A stretch of DNA of 64,000 bases from Candidatus Poribacteria bacterium. Lineage in GTDB: Bacteria > Poribacteria > WGA-4E > JAJDTR01. The stretch's first letter is position 1. The number at the start of each line of letters is the position of its first letter. The stretch lies in NCBI GenBank assembly GCA_028820655.1, contig JAPPIK010000001.1, forward strand, positions 62,001 to 126,000, given 5' to 3'. Shown here piece by piece: positions 28,143 through 36,863 of the stretch. The notes under the pieces were generated by a model. That model did no database searches. It worked only from the letters and a program-made list of their open reading frames with translations, and was not told the origin of the DNA. Made by a program: the position numbers and the translations under genes.

Positions 28143-29093
28143 TCAACTCCCGTCGATACTTAATCGCGCCTGTTCTCCCGCGTGGTAGGAACTCCGAACG
28201 AGGGGGCCGGATTCAACGTGACGAAACCCCATCTCCACGCCGGCCACTTTCAGTTCTTCAAATTCCGATGGCGTGTAATAGCGCTGAATAGGGAGGTGAC
28301 GAGATGTAGGGGCGAGGTATTGTCCAATCGTAAGAATGTCGCAATTGGTCGCTTGGATGTCGCGCATGGCACCCAGCAGTTCGTCAACAGATTCTCCCAA
28401 TCCGACCATCAAACCCGATTTTGTGACAAGGGCGGGCTCAATCTCTTTGCCTCGCCGTAACAGATCCAAGGTTTGTTGATAGTTTGCCTGGGGTCTAGCT
28501 CTTCGATAGAGGCGCGGAACGGTTTCGGTATTATGGTTCAGGAGGTCGGGCTTGGCGTCGATAATCACGCCGAGGGCCTCCCAATTGCCCTCTAGGTCCG
28601 GGATAAGCACCTCGACAGTGCACCCCGGACTGTTCAGCCGCGATTCACGAATGCATTCGGCAAAGATGCTTGCCCCTCCATCGGGAAGATCGTCGCGGTT
28701 TACCGAGGTGATGACCACGTGCTTCAGTCTGAGATCCCCAACCGCTGCGCCGATTCGCCGCGGCTCATCCTTATCAACGACGCCTCCGGGTTTGCCTTTC
28801 GTGACCGCACAGAACATGCAACGCCGCGTGCACACATCGCCCAGTATCATAAAAGTCGCCGTGCGGTTTTCCCAGCATTCCCCGATATTGGGACAACGCG
28901 CCTCCTCGCAGACCGTATGCAGGTTTAGGTCTCGCATGAGGTGCTTGAGATCGGCGAAATTCGGTCCGGACGGCATCTTCGCCTTTATCCAAGGCGGGTG
29001 CCGCCGTTTCGTCGAATACCGAACCGATTCTTTAGCAGAGACGCACGGTGACACCTTGTTGACTGCCTCGTGCATCCGCAGTGATTTGATCAT
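28143..29093 (-). CDS. lipA: Lipoyl synthase LipA
   Basis: A 316-residue radical-SAM enzyme that inserts two sulfur atoms into protein-bound octanoyl groups to form the lipoyl cofactor. The auxiliary cluster cysteines are C62, C67 and C73 (CX4CX5C), the radical-SAM cysteines C88, C92 and C95 (CTRRCMFC), and the C-terminal RSSYHA motif supplies the serine ligand. All are intact. It follows hflC by 88 bases on the same strand, but no lipB or dehydrogenase-complex gene is adjacent. Confidence 0.97.
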   Translation of the reverse strand: MIKSLRMHEAVNKVSPCVSAKESVRYSTKRRHPPWIKAKMPSGPNFADLKHLMRDLNLHTVCEEARCPNIGECWENRTATFMILGDVCTRRCMFCAVTKGKPGGVVDKDEPRRIGAAVGDLRLKHVVITSVNRDDLPDGGASIFAECIRESRLNSPGCTVEVLIPDLEGNWEALGVIIDAKPDLLNHNTETVPRLYRRARPQANYQQTLDLLRRGKEIEPALVTKSGLMVGLGESVDELLGAMRDIQATNCDILTIGQYLAPTSRHLPIQRYYTPSEFEELKVAGVEMGFRHVESGPLVRSSYHAGEQARLSIDGS

Positions 29094-29181
29094 AGCCGTT
29101 GTCCCCTCCTTTCAACCATGGAGACACAAAAGCATTACGATAAATAATCCACTCCGGCAGATTATTAACGTTCCAATTCCC

Positions 29182-30051
29182 TTATCTCCGCAGTCCATTA
29201 TTGATTAGAAATCGGAAGAAGTCGGAGTTGGCAGGGATGACCACCTTGTCGCCATCTTTAAGCATGTTTCCGTAGGCCTGAATACGCCGTGAGAAGGCGT
29301 AGAATTCGGGATCTTGTCCCAACGCTTCAGCGTAAATTCGGATCGCTTCCGCTTCACCCTCTCCGCGAATGCGCTGCGCTTCTTCGTATCCTTCAGCACG
29401 AATGACTGTGCTGTCACGGTCTGCCTGGGCGCGAATGATGTTCGCTTGCTCATTTCCTTCGGCGCGGAACAGGCTGGACTCCCGTTTTCGTTCGGCAATC
29501 ATCAGGTTGAAAACACTCTGTTCCACCTCCTCCGGTAGGTCGGTTCTTTTGGTGCGCACATCGACGACGTTAATTCCGTACTCCCCGGCTTTTTCGGTCG
29601 CCGAACGGGCAACGGCCTCCATGATGCTCTCGCGTTTCACGGAAATGACATCAACAAAATTGACGTGCGCCAGTTCCTGTCGAAGCTCGGAAAACACAAT
29701 GTCATCAAGGCGGGCGCGTGCGCCGGCTTCCGTTGTAACAGCTTTGAAGAAGATGAGCGGATCAGTGATTTTCCAGCGGGTGACGTGATCCACCACAACC
29801 CGCTTCTTGTCAACCGTGAGGTATTCTTGTGGAAGTGCATCGCTAGAAAGAATGCGTTTCTCAAAATAAATCACATTCTGAATGAACGGAGATTTTACCT
29901 TCAAGCCAGGTTCCTGTACCGTGGCCACCGGATTACCAAATTGAAGGATAATTGCCTGCTCCGTTTCGTCAACGATGAACAGGGATTGACTGATGACAAC
30001 GACAAGAACGATAACAAAGAAAACTGTAATACCAAGCGTTCGGGTATTCAT
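29182..30051 (-). CDS. hflC: HflC, SPFH-family membrane protease modulator
   Basis: A 289-residue protein. The start ATG at 30051 lies one base after the hflK stop, with GGAGG inside the end of hflK; the longer frame would overlap hflK by 86 bases and is unlikely. One N-terminal TM (ITVFFVIVLVVVISQ) is followed by an SPFH/band-7 domain and an Ala/Glu-rich helix (EGEAEAIRIYAEAL). HflC pairs with HflK in a large cage around the FtsH protease and modulates membrane-protein turnover. The tight hflK-hflC spacing supports co-translation. Confidence 0.95.
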   Translation of the reverse strand: MNTRTLGITVFFVIVLVVVISQSLFIVDETEQAIILQFGNPVATVQEPGLKVKSPFIQNVIYFEKRILSSDALPQEYLTVDKKRVVVDHVTRWKITDPLIFFKAVTTEAGARARLDDIVFSELRQELAHVNFVDVISVKRESIMEAVARSATEKAGEYGINVVDVRTKRTDLPEEVEQSVFNLMIAERKRESSLFRAEGNEQANIIRAQADRDSTVIRAEGYEEAQRIRGEGEAEAIRIYAEALGQDPEFYAFSRRIQAYGNMLKDGDKVVIPANSDFFRFLINNGLRR

Positions 30052-30052
30052 C

Positions 30053-31060
30053 TTAGTTGCCTCCTTCGGTTGATCTTGAACTGCTCGGGTTAGCAAGCGG
30101 CAGGAACGGCAAGACTCCCTTGCCAACGTCATCGTCAACCAAAATCAACTCGACTTTATTCAGAATCTTTTCCAACGCCTCAATGTGCATGCGTTCCCGC
30201 GTTACCTGCCGAGCCGACCGGTATTCCTTAAGGACGGCAAGAAATCGGTTGGCGTCACCCGTAGCGTGAAGAATTTGCTCCTCCTTGAACGCGGTAGCTT
30301 CCTCGATAGCCTGTTGTTTCTCGCCGCGAGCCTTGGGAACCACATTGTTCTGGTAAGCCTGTGATTCGTTAATAAGACGTTCCTTATCGGCTCGTGCGCG
30401 GACCACGTCTTGGAAAGCATCGCGAACCTCTTTGGGCGGGTCCGCCACTTGAAGGCGCACATCGGTAACTTGAATACCGGTTCCATAATCCGTCATCAAC
30501 TTTGAGAGAAATGTCCGCGTCTCCTCCTGGACACGTGCCCGCTCCAGTGTAATAACATCATCTACGGTCATCTGCCCAACGGTACTGCGGAGCGCCACTT
30601 CAGCACTAGTAAGCAGAATCTGTTCCGGTCTTTGAACATTGAAGACGAAATCACGCGAATTCGCAACACGGTACTGAACCAATAACTCGACCTGGACGAT
30701 GTTCTCGTCTTTCGTCAGCATTAGCGCTTCGCTCAAGACCTCGCGCTTCCGGTCACGATCCGTGGTTCGGAATCCGATCTCTGCGCGTCGAATGCTCTCG
30801 ACATTCACGATCGTAACGCTTTGGATTGGCCAGGGCAGTCGGTAGTTGAGCCCGGAGCCGGTGACGCTCGCAAACTTACCAAACGTAAGCACCACACCTT
30901 CCTGCCCCGGTTGAACAATATAGATTCCAGTTGCCAGCCACACCAACAGCACTATTCCAATGATTAGCAAATAGAGGAATTTGCTGGATCCCGAAAACCA
31001 CCTTGAGACATTTGACACGTACTGATTGAATTGCTCTGTTTCCCAAGGTTGTTGCTGCAT
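30053..31060 (-). CDS. hflK: HflK, SPFH-family membrane protease modulator
   Basis: A 335-residue partner of HflC. A short cytoplasmic N-terminus is followed by TM1 (FLYLLIIGIVLLVWLATGIYIV, ~residues 28-49), VQPGQEGVVLTFGKF at the start of the SPFH domain, and a long charged helix before the C-terminus. It lacks the glycine-rich N-terminal stretch of E. coli HflK. A strong ribosome site (AAGGAGGAG) precedes the ATG. Confidence 0.95.
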   Translation of the reverse strand: MQQQPWETEQFNQYVSNVSRWFSGSSKFLYLLIIGIVLLVWLATGIYIVQPGQEGVVLTFGKFASVTGSGLNYRLPWPIQSVTIVNVESIRRAEIGFRTTDRDRKREVLSEALMLTKDENIVQVELLVQYRVANSRDFVFNVQRPEQILLTSAEVALRSTVGQMTVDDVITLERARVQEETRTFLSKLMTDYGTGIQVTDVRLQVADPPKEVRDAFQDVVRARADKERLINESQAYQNNVVPKARGEKQQAIEEATAFKEEQILHATGDANRFLAVLKEYRSARQVTRERMHIEALEKILNKVELILVDDDVGKGVLPFLPLANPSSSRSTEGGN

Positions 31061-31154
31061 ATAATCTCCTCCTTTATTTTATATCCGATTGTAATCGATT
31101 TAGGTGCGTAACGGCGTCTATTCCTTCGCGCGTCCCGCACGCGATATCTACTTG

Positions 31155-33545
31155 CTACAATAGGAACAACGAAATTCCAATGTTAGTTCGTCTTTCGCCC
31201 CCGCCAAGAGGGACAAGAAAGTCCTGAATAACATAATCGGATGTGATCAGTAGTCCCATTCTCTGGCCAAAAGCGTCTCCCTGCAGCACAAGCTCCAAGA
31301 ATCCAACGGTACGGTTAAAGTCGTGGCGGGAATCGTTGAAATCGCGCCATGTGAGGTATTGGGCGCCAGCGCTCAACTGCAACTGCGCCGCAACTTGATG
31401 AATAAGTGTCAGGATATAAGCATTCCGCAAGACATCGATTGATTTTTCCTTTTCAAACGGAACTGCGTAACCGATGGATCGGTCGCTTCGAAAAGCGGGC
31501 GCAATCGTCAGGTCGTCCAGCACTTCATAATCGTAGCGAACTTGATTGATTAAAGCGGTGTCGATGACGCGCTGGCGAGTGTGAAACAGGTTGTCGCGTT
31601 GATATTTGAACTTGCTCGTGAGCATCAGATTCTTTAAGTTCTGATAGTCAACAATCATCGTAAAGATATTGCCGAGATAGTTCTGGAGCGCCAAGTTGTC
31701 CTCGATTCGCTCTCCAGTGCTTCGAATGACGACATCGTCGGGTATAATATCGCGGGAACGCCGAAGTGTATACCGAAAAATAACCGTTCCAAAGTGAGGA
31801 ATCGGATCGGGGGCATATGACAAGACATTGTAGTACCCTCTCGCGCTCTTATGATCTAGGACGAGGCGCTTCAAATAATATCCGGGAATAATTGAGAGTC
31901 CTTCCGCGAAGGGGAGATCGACCTTGAAGTAGGTATTGTGTCCATACGAACCCTCATCATAATCAAAACGGTAGTTGGGTTTATCATCATCTTCAAGGTT
32001 ATCCGGTTCGCCGTTGTTGTTAAAATCAATTGATTCCCGATTCAAACCCAAGCGAAACCGAGGCGGATCGGCAAAGAACAGGAGAAAATCATCGTCCCAA
32101 TCTTTGACTCGATCACCGTCTATATCGTCCTTGGTGTTTCCGGAAAACAAAATCTCGGGCTCACGCGAATCGGCGTATCGGTCCTCGTTGTCATTGTCGT
32201 CCACGAAATTCGCAGCCGTAAAAAAAGGCGCGATTCGCGTGAATTCGCTGCGCCAAGTGATGGGCCCAAAATTTCGATTGACATCGACATACCAAGCACT
32301 TGCACGCCGTTGGCTGCGATTTCCAGTGAAAATCGGATATTGCCGCGTCTGGTTGTACCATGCAAATTCGGATTCGATAGCAAAACCAGCCAAAGTGGTT
32401 TGCAGGTCGATGCCCATGGTGGTTTCGTCTGTGAGTGCCCCATAATCGAATGTTCGCATCTCACGATTTGAACTGTCACGGACATTGCCCACAGCGCTTA
32501 ACTCCAGTTGGAAATTCTGATTGTCCGTCGACAACTCTACGCGATAATCGTTGGCAATGTCGACCTCAAATTGCACACGTTTGATCTCTTGGGGATTAAA
32601 TAGCGTGAATCTATAGGTAAAGGTGTCTTCGCCGTCGACCCAACGCGAACGTGTATCTCGCTTGCTGTCGTTAGGGAGAAGCAATATCCCCGGCGGTTCT
32701 CGTCCGGCAGTCACGTTGTGTTCCAGTACGCCATCTACGAATACCCGAACATGAAATACCCTGGCGCCTCCCGAATTTTCTGGTGAAGCGTCACTAAAAC
32801 GGAGAAACAACTCGGTGGGTGGATTGCTGATGGTGATTCCTTGAAACGGATTATTCGTACGTGTAAGGTCATAGTTCGTAAAAAAACGGTGGACATAGTT
32901 AACCCCTAAGCGCGGCAATGGCACGGTTAATTCAGGATGCAAACCCAATCCAAAATCGTATGCGCCAAGATTCGCCTCGGCGCGCATTCCCGCCATGAAC
33001 CAGTCTGAGGTGCTTTCAATATCGACATCCTCAATAGGAGTTGTGTGCTCCCCAAGACTAGCGAAAGTGTTGTTTGTTACACGAGCAACGAATGCCGAAA
33101 TACCACCGCCAGCGTGCGGGACCGTAATGTTCCATCGGGCAGCATCATAGAGTTCCTTGTTAAGCGTGAAATTGGAAAATTTTGTCAAGAAATTGCCGAC
33201 GGTCAATTGGTGATTCACGTTTTCGGCGGGAATGTCGAACGTGAAATAATTGCGATTGCTCGTCTTTTTCCGAAATTCCGAATCGCGCCGCAAAACCGAA
33301 TCTCCCTCTAGCACACCGAAGGTTGCCTGCATCTTGTAGAGTTCCTTGCCGCTCTTATCAAAGACCTGATTTCCAAGAGGGTCGGTTTGTTGAGCGATTA
33401 CGGTAGCGTACATGCCCGCGAAGCCTAGCCAAAACGCAGCAAAGAGAACACTCGAGATATTATGCGTCTTAAAAGTCGTAGACAATGCTGAACCGATGGC
33501 TGCCGAAAGTCGACTGGATACCGCCATTTGGCAGAACGAACCCAT
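31155..33545 (-). CDS. Large outer-membrane beta-barrel-like protein with calcium-loop inserts
   Basis: A ~796-residue exported protein. The start is uncertain: ATG codons at 33545 and 33527 and a TTG at 33485 are in frame and all overlap the end of the PorV-like gene. The export signal is the hydrophobic segment ending ATVIAQQ. The mature part is rich in alternating aromatic and polar strands and ends in ...NIGISLFLL, a typical barrel closure. Midway are acidic loops of the thrombospondin-3/calcium type (DDIDGDRVKDWDDD and NNNGEPDNLEDDD, near residues 490-550). It belongs with the upstream PorV-like and F5/8C surface genes. Exact function unknown. Confidence 0.65.
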   Translation of the reverse strand: MGSFCQMAVSSRLSAAIGSALSTTFKTHNISSVLFAAFWLGFAGMYATVIAQQTDPLGNQVFDKSGKELYKMQATFGVLEGDSVLRRDSEFRKKTSNRNYFTFDIPAENVNHQLTVGNFLTKFSNFTLNKELYDAARWNITVPHAGGGISAFVARVTNNTFASLGEHTTPIEDVDIESTSDWFMAGMRAEANLGAYDFGLGLHPELTVPLPRLGVNYVHRFFTNYDLTRTNNPFQGITISNPPTELFLRFSDASPENSGGARVFHVRVFVDGVLEHNVTAGREPPGILLLPNDSKRDTRSRWVDGEDTFTYRFTLFNPQEIKRVQFEVDIANDYRVELSTDNQNFQLELSAVGNVRDSSNREMRTFDYGALTDETTMGIDLQTTLAGFAIESEFAWYNQTRQYPIFTGNRSQRRASAWYVDVNRNFGPITWRSEFTRIAPFFTAANFVDDNDNEDRYADSREPEILFSGNTKDDIDGDRVKDWDDDFLLFFADPPRFRLGLNRESIDFNNNGEPDNLEDDDKPNYRFDYDEGSYGHNTYFKVDLPFAEGLSIIPGYYLKRLVLDHKSARGYYNVLSYAPDPIPHFGTVIFRYTLRRSRDIIPDDVVIRSTGERIEDNLALQNYLGNIFTMIVDYQNLKNLMLTSKFKYQRDNLFHTRQRVIDTALINQVRYDYEVLDDLTIAPAFRSDRSIGYAVPFEKEKSIDVLRNAYILTLIHQVAAQLQLSAGAQYLTWRDFNDSRHDFNRTVGFLELVLQGDAFGQRMGLLITSDYVIQDFLVPLGGGERRTNIGISLFLL

Positions 33546-34428
33546 AGTCAATTCGCATCCTCTCTCTTGGACTGAAGCCGGCACCGGCGGTCAGGTTCGT
33601 TCCCCACGCCAAATTTTCGAGTCTGAAACCACTCCGCACGAACAGCATGTCACCATGAAGCCGATATTCCAGACCGACGGCGATGTCGATCTCATTCCTA
33701 CTGAAAACGAGGTCCATGCCCCAGACGGATTTACTTCCGAGAAGGCCGATGCCGAGGGTTGTCTGTACCGGCAGGGATTCATTTGCAGGCGACGATGATG
33801 ACGCCACACGGGGTGAATTCAAATTTTGTACGGATAAAGCAATAGGAATATTCGTCGACGACCGAAAAACGAACCCTATATCAACGCTCAATTGACTTCG
33901 TCCCGGTAAGTCTTCAAGCACAGCACCGTTTGCATCCAGCGTCGGCACCGTTTCCCAGTTGAGTAATTTACCAGACGCGCCAATCGAAAACTGACGGCTA
34001 CCTCCGCTGCCGATTCGATAACTCTTACTTGCACCCAAAACAACTTGATTCTCTGCGTACAGTTGGCTCACGTTCAGGCGTTTCCACAACAGTCCTACTG
34101 CGCCTCGTTTCGAATGCGAATTTGCGTAAGCGATGAGGTTCTGCGTAATGCTTGTCTCATCACTTAAGCCTACATGCAGCATCGCCATCGTCGCTGAGAA
34201 CTGTTGGGCGGAGATGCTGGAAATTGACGCGGGGTTAACCAATAAACCGTCCACCTCTTTCATGACTGCGGACGATGCCCCGCCCATGGCGTACGCGCGA
34301 GCACCGATGAACCGATCGTCAAATGCGGCATGTATTGCCGAAGTGTAGGGGGCAAAAAAAAGAGTTAGCCATATGATCGAATTAAAAGAGAACGAAAATG
34401 CAAATACCCGATCGGACAAACTCCCCAT
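33469..34428 (-). CDS. PorV/PorQ-like outer-membrane protein
   Basis: A ~319-residue protein. ATG at 34428 was chosen because it lies two bases after the upstream stop and gives a signal peptide (IIWLTLFFAPYTSAIHA). The mature N-terminus GARAYAMGGASSAVMKEVDGLLVNPASI matches the FadL-like PorV/UPF0164 family, whose members act in type IX secretion or as 14-strand outer-membrane carriers. It ends in FSIVYDF, a barrel-type C-terminus. Tight coupling to its upstream and downstream genes suggests one operon for surface proteins. Confidence 0.75.
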   Translation of the reverse strand: MGSLSDRVFAFSFSFNSIIWLTLFFAPYTSAIHAAFDDRFIGARAYAMGGASSAVMKEVDGLLVNPASISSISAQQFSATMAMLHVGLSDETSITQNLIAYANSHSKRGAVGLLWKRLNVSQLYAENQVVLGASKSYRIGSGGSRQFSIGASGKLLNWETVPTLDANGAVLEDLPGRSQLSVDIGFVFRSSTNIPIALSVQNLNSPRVASSSSPANESLPVQTTLGIGLLGSKSVWGMDLVFSRNEIDIAVGLEYRLHGDMLFVRSGFRLENLAWGTNLTAGAGFSPRERMRIDYGFVLPNGGIQSTFGSHRFSIVYDF

Positions 34429-34430
34429 TG

Positions 34431-34757
34431 TTAACCCGTTTTTAGAAACTGAATGATAAGGGCGGCAATCACTCCAATCCAGACCGGAACCATCATGCAG
34501 ATTAGCCACTTAAACACATCTCTAATTTCCACACCCATCCCTGTCTCGAGATCACTCATTTGAGTTTCGAGAGCTGTCATCCGTGCATCTATTCGAGTTT
34601 CGAGGGCAGTCATCCGGTTTTCAAGTGAAGCTAGTCGCTCAATGATTTGCGTTAGTTCACCTCGCATTTGGTTCTGATCTTTGGCGATCTGGATTACCAT
34701 CTCATGTGTATGTTCAACGAGATTCCTGATTTCTGTGGTTTGAGAGTCGCTGTTCAT
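34431..34757 (-). CDS. Small coiled-coil protein with C-terminal membrane anchor
   Basis: 108 residues. Residues ~10-75 form heptad repeats with near-identical units (RMTALETRID, RMTALETQMS), i.e. a coiled coil. Residues ~84-105 are one TM helix (WLICMMVPVWIGVIAALIIQF). The topology is tail-anchored with the coil in the cytoplasm. It ends two bases before the PorV-like start, so they are translationally linked. No family name recognised. Confidence 0.7.
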   Translation of the reverse strand: MNSDSQTTEIRNLVEHTHEMVIQIAKDQNQMRGELTQIIERLASLENRMTALETRIDARMTALETQMSDLETGMGVEIRDVFKWLICMMVPVWIGVIAALIIQFLKTG

Positions 34758-34914
34758 AGGCTTTCTCCTTTATATCATCCGTCCTTGAAGGCTATGTACT
34801 CTCTGCCTAATATTCAACGGCGCACGCAGCGTCAATTGGTAAAACCCGAACCAAAATGGGTTATTAATCGTAACATAAAACGGAATAACTGTTTTTTACT
34901 CGGATTGGGCAAGG

Positions 34915-36834
34915 TCATTTTGCGACAACGATTACTCCGTTACTTATCTTGGTGCCCATACGAACCTGATAGATATAAGGTCCAATGTTTACGGGGCGCC
35001 CCGTCCGGTCCGTTCCATCCCATTCAATGCTTATCGAATTCGAATTGACAGTTGAGCGGTTTATCAGAGTTTTCACCAATTTGCTATGCAGATCGTAAAT
35101 CTCGACAACGAGTTCGTTTTTATCGGCGCCTAGTGCGCGGGAAGAGGGAATTATCAGTTGCGTGACATCGGCTACACCATTACCGTCCGGAGAAAATGGG
35201 TTAAGGCTCCATTGGGCTTCAAGCTCAGTTGGCGGCACCGCCTGAAATAGCGCAAATCGCGAGATATAATTCAGTTCTAGGCGCACCTTCTGACGAGCGG
35301 GATCGACCTCTCCGCCCGCAAGTTGCCATTGGTGTGTTGATGGAATCCATGCGAACACGCGTAGGTCAGTTTCTCGATTCACACCTGCGTCCGCCAAGTC
35401 CGCACGATCATAATTGAATTCCAACAAAGCGGGACGCTCGAGCAGAAGATGATTAAATGCCGCAAATCGCGATATCTTCAAACCCAACGAATCAAAGAAC
35501 TGTACCTCGTTCAATTGTACATTGTTTGCCTGCTTGCTCTCGGTGATCAGTAAGCGGACATACCGGCATGACACGGGGGCCGGCACCTCGATGACGGTCA
35601 CTCCGTCACTGAATTCGGGGACATCCAATACCTCTCTAAAATCATGACCGTCGTTAGAGACCAATACAGTCCCGCGCTGCGGGCCATAAGAGCGATGATT
35701 CACGACATTGGCGTGAACCGTGATTTGACCAAGCGTATGAATTTCGCCCAAATCCACCGTCAGGTGAATTGGAAGCGGTACAAGGCCTGCCATCCAAGTC
35801 GATGGCGGTTCCAAAATACCATCGACAGCCAGCATCGGCGGCTGGCTTGAGAGGGAGCTTGTCGCTTCGACCCCGAAGTTTGCCCGTTTCAACACCTCGA
35901 ATCGATAGACTAGCAAGGGCAGTGTTCCGGGGGCAATGCGAGTGTTGTCCTGATACTCGGATGGGTTCACATGATGCAGCGGTTCACGAATAAACTGTAT
36001 CTTTTTAACGCTGGAATCCAATTTGTCAATCGGAACCGAGATGTTCGCTCGATCACCGTCGCTTAGTTCGAGACGTCTCTCGTCGAGTGTAGCACTTTGA
36101 AGGTCAGAAAGGAATCGAACCGAAATCTCCTCGACATCTTTTTCTGCGGATTGTGGGAAGACTCGGGTAGCAGTGACGAAAATCTCATTTTCCCCTTCAC
36201 TCAAGAGAAGCTCAATCGTAAAAGGCGCCTCTTTGCCCGAGGTTCGGTCAAGTAAGATTGATACGGAACTGACTATTGGATGAATAATTTGATCATCAAT
36301 ACCGAGAAATTCAATCGATTCGATCAAGATTCTGCCGGGCGACCATCCCTCTAGCATTTCGATCCGAACAAAACGCGCAGAAGTTATGTTCGGCAAACGC
36401 ACAACGACAGGATTCTGGGGCGCATCTGCGTTCGCCGAAACTTCCAGTTCGTGCTCGTTAAGTAGCGGCCCATCCTCGGAAATCGCCAGGAGGATGCGCC
36501 GCGGACCGATCAGTTTACCTCTGTCTACGGACGGACGAATTAGCACTGCCTGAAGTTGTCGTACGCCCCCCAAATCCGTCGTGACGGTGTGAACCGAGGG
36601 GCTGATCGATGAGAGGCGGGCGACGCCCGCCGGAGTGTCGATTGAGACAACGATTTCACCTTGGTCGGATGATGTCACATCCCCTTCAACCGCGAGGGTT
36701 CGATTTGTGGTCGTGTAATCATACGCTGGCCGAGTGATGCGCAGGTCAATTTCCGCGTTTGCCGTGGTAAGCAGGAACGCCGTAAAGATTACCAAGTGTG
36801 GTGTCGGGCGGAGGACAGTTAACATATATGGCAT
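34915..36834 (-). CDS. Secreted F5/8-type-C (discoidin) surface protein with FlgD-like C-terminal domain
   Basis: A ~639-residue exported protein. The start ATG at 36834 has AGGTT 6 bases upstream, and the signal peptide ends TTANA. Two galactose-binding-like F5/8C regions can be seen (about 100-180 and 325-450), each with the SxxxA.DG / VDLG / YVRL pattern. The C-terminus has NPFSPDGNG, VEIYDL and WDGTDRTGRPVNIGPYIYQV, the FlgD/T9SS-like sorting fold seen also in the WD40 protein at 8467. It probably binds extracellular sugars at the cell surface. It is downstream of purB by 29 bases. Confidence 0.8.
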   Translation of the reverse strand: MPYMLTVLRPTPHLVIFTAFLLTTANAEIDLRITRPAYDYTTTNRTLAVEGDVTSSDQGEIVVSIDTPAGVARLSSISPSVHTVTTDLGGVRQLQAVLIRPSVDRGKLIGPRRILLAISEDGPLLNEHELEVSANADAPQNPVVVRLPNITSARFVRIEMLEGWSPGRILIESIEFLGIDDQIIHPIVSSVSILLDRTSGKEAPFTIELLLSEGENEIFVTATRVFPQSAEKDVEEISVRFLSDLQSATLDERRLELSDGDRANISVPIDKLDSSVKKIQFIREPLHHVNPSEYQDNTRIAPGTLPLLVYRFEVLKRANFGVEATSSLSSQPPMLAVDGILEPPSTWMAGLVPLPIHLTVDLGEIHTLGQITVHANVVNHRSYGPQRGTVLVSNDGHDFREVLDVPEFSDGVTVIEVPAPVSCRYVRLLITESKQANNVQLNEVQFFDSLGLKISRFAAFNHLLLERPALLEFNYDRADLADAGVNRETDLRVFAWIPSTHQWQLAGGEVDPARQKVRLELNYISRFALFQAVPPTELEAQWSLNPFSPDGNGVADVTQLIIPSSRALGADKNELVVEIYDLHSKLVKTLINRSTVNSNSISIEWDGTDRTGRPVNIGPYIYQVRMGTKISNGVIVVAK

Positions 36835-36863
36835 GAAACAACCTGAACAGAATTCGATTGGAT

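Noticed and set aside
34560-34620. Near-identical MTALET units as a DNA repeat
   Set aside because: Explained by coiled-coil heptads in the small membrane protein gene.
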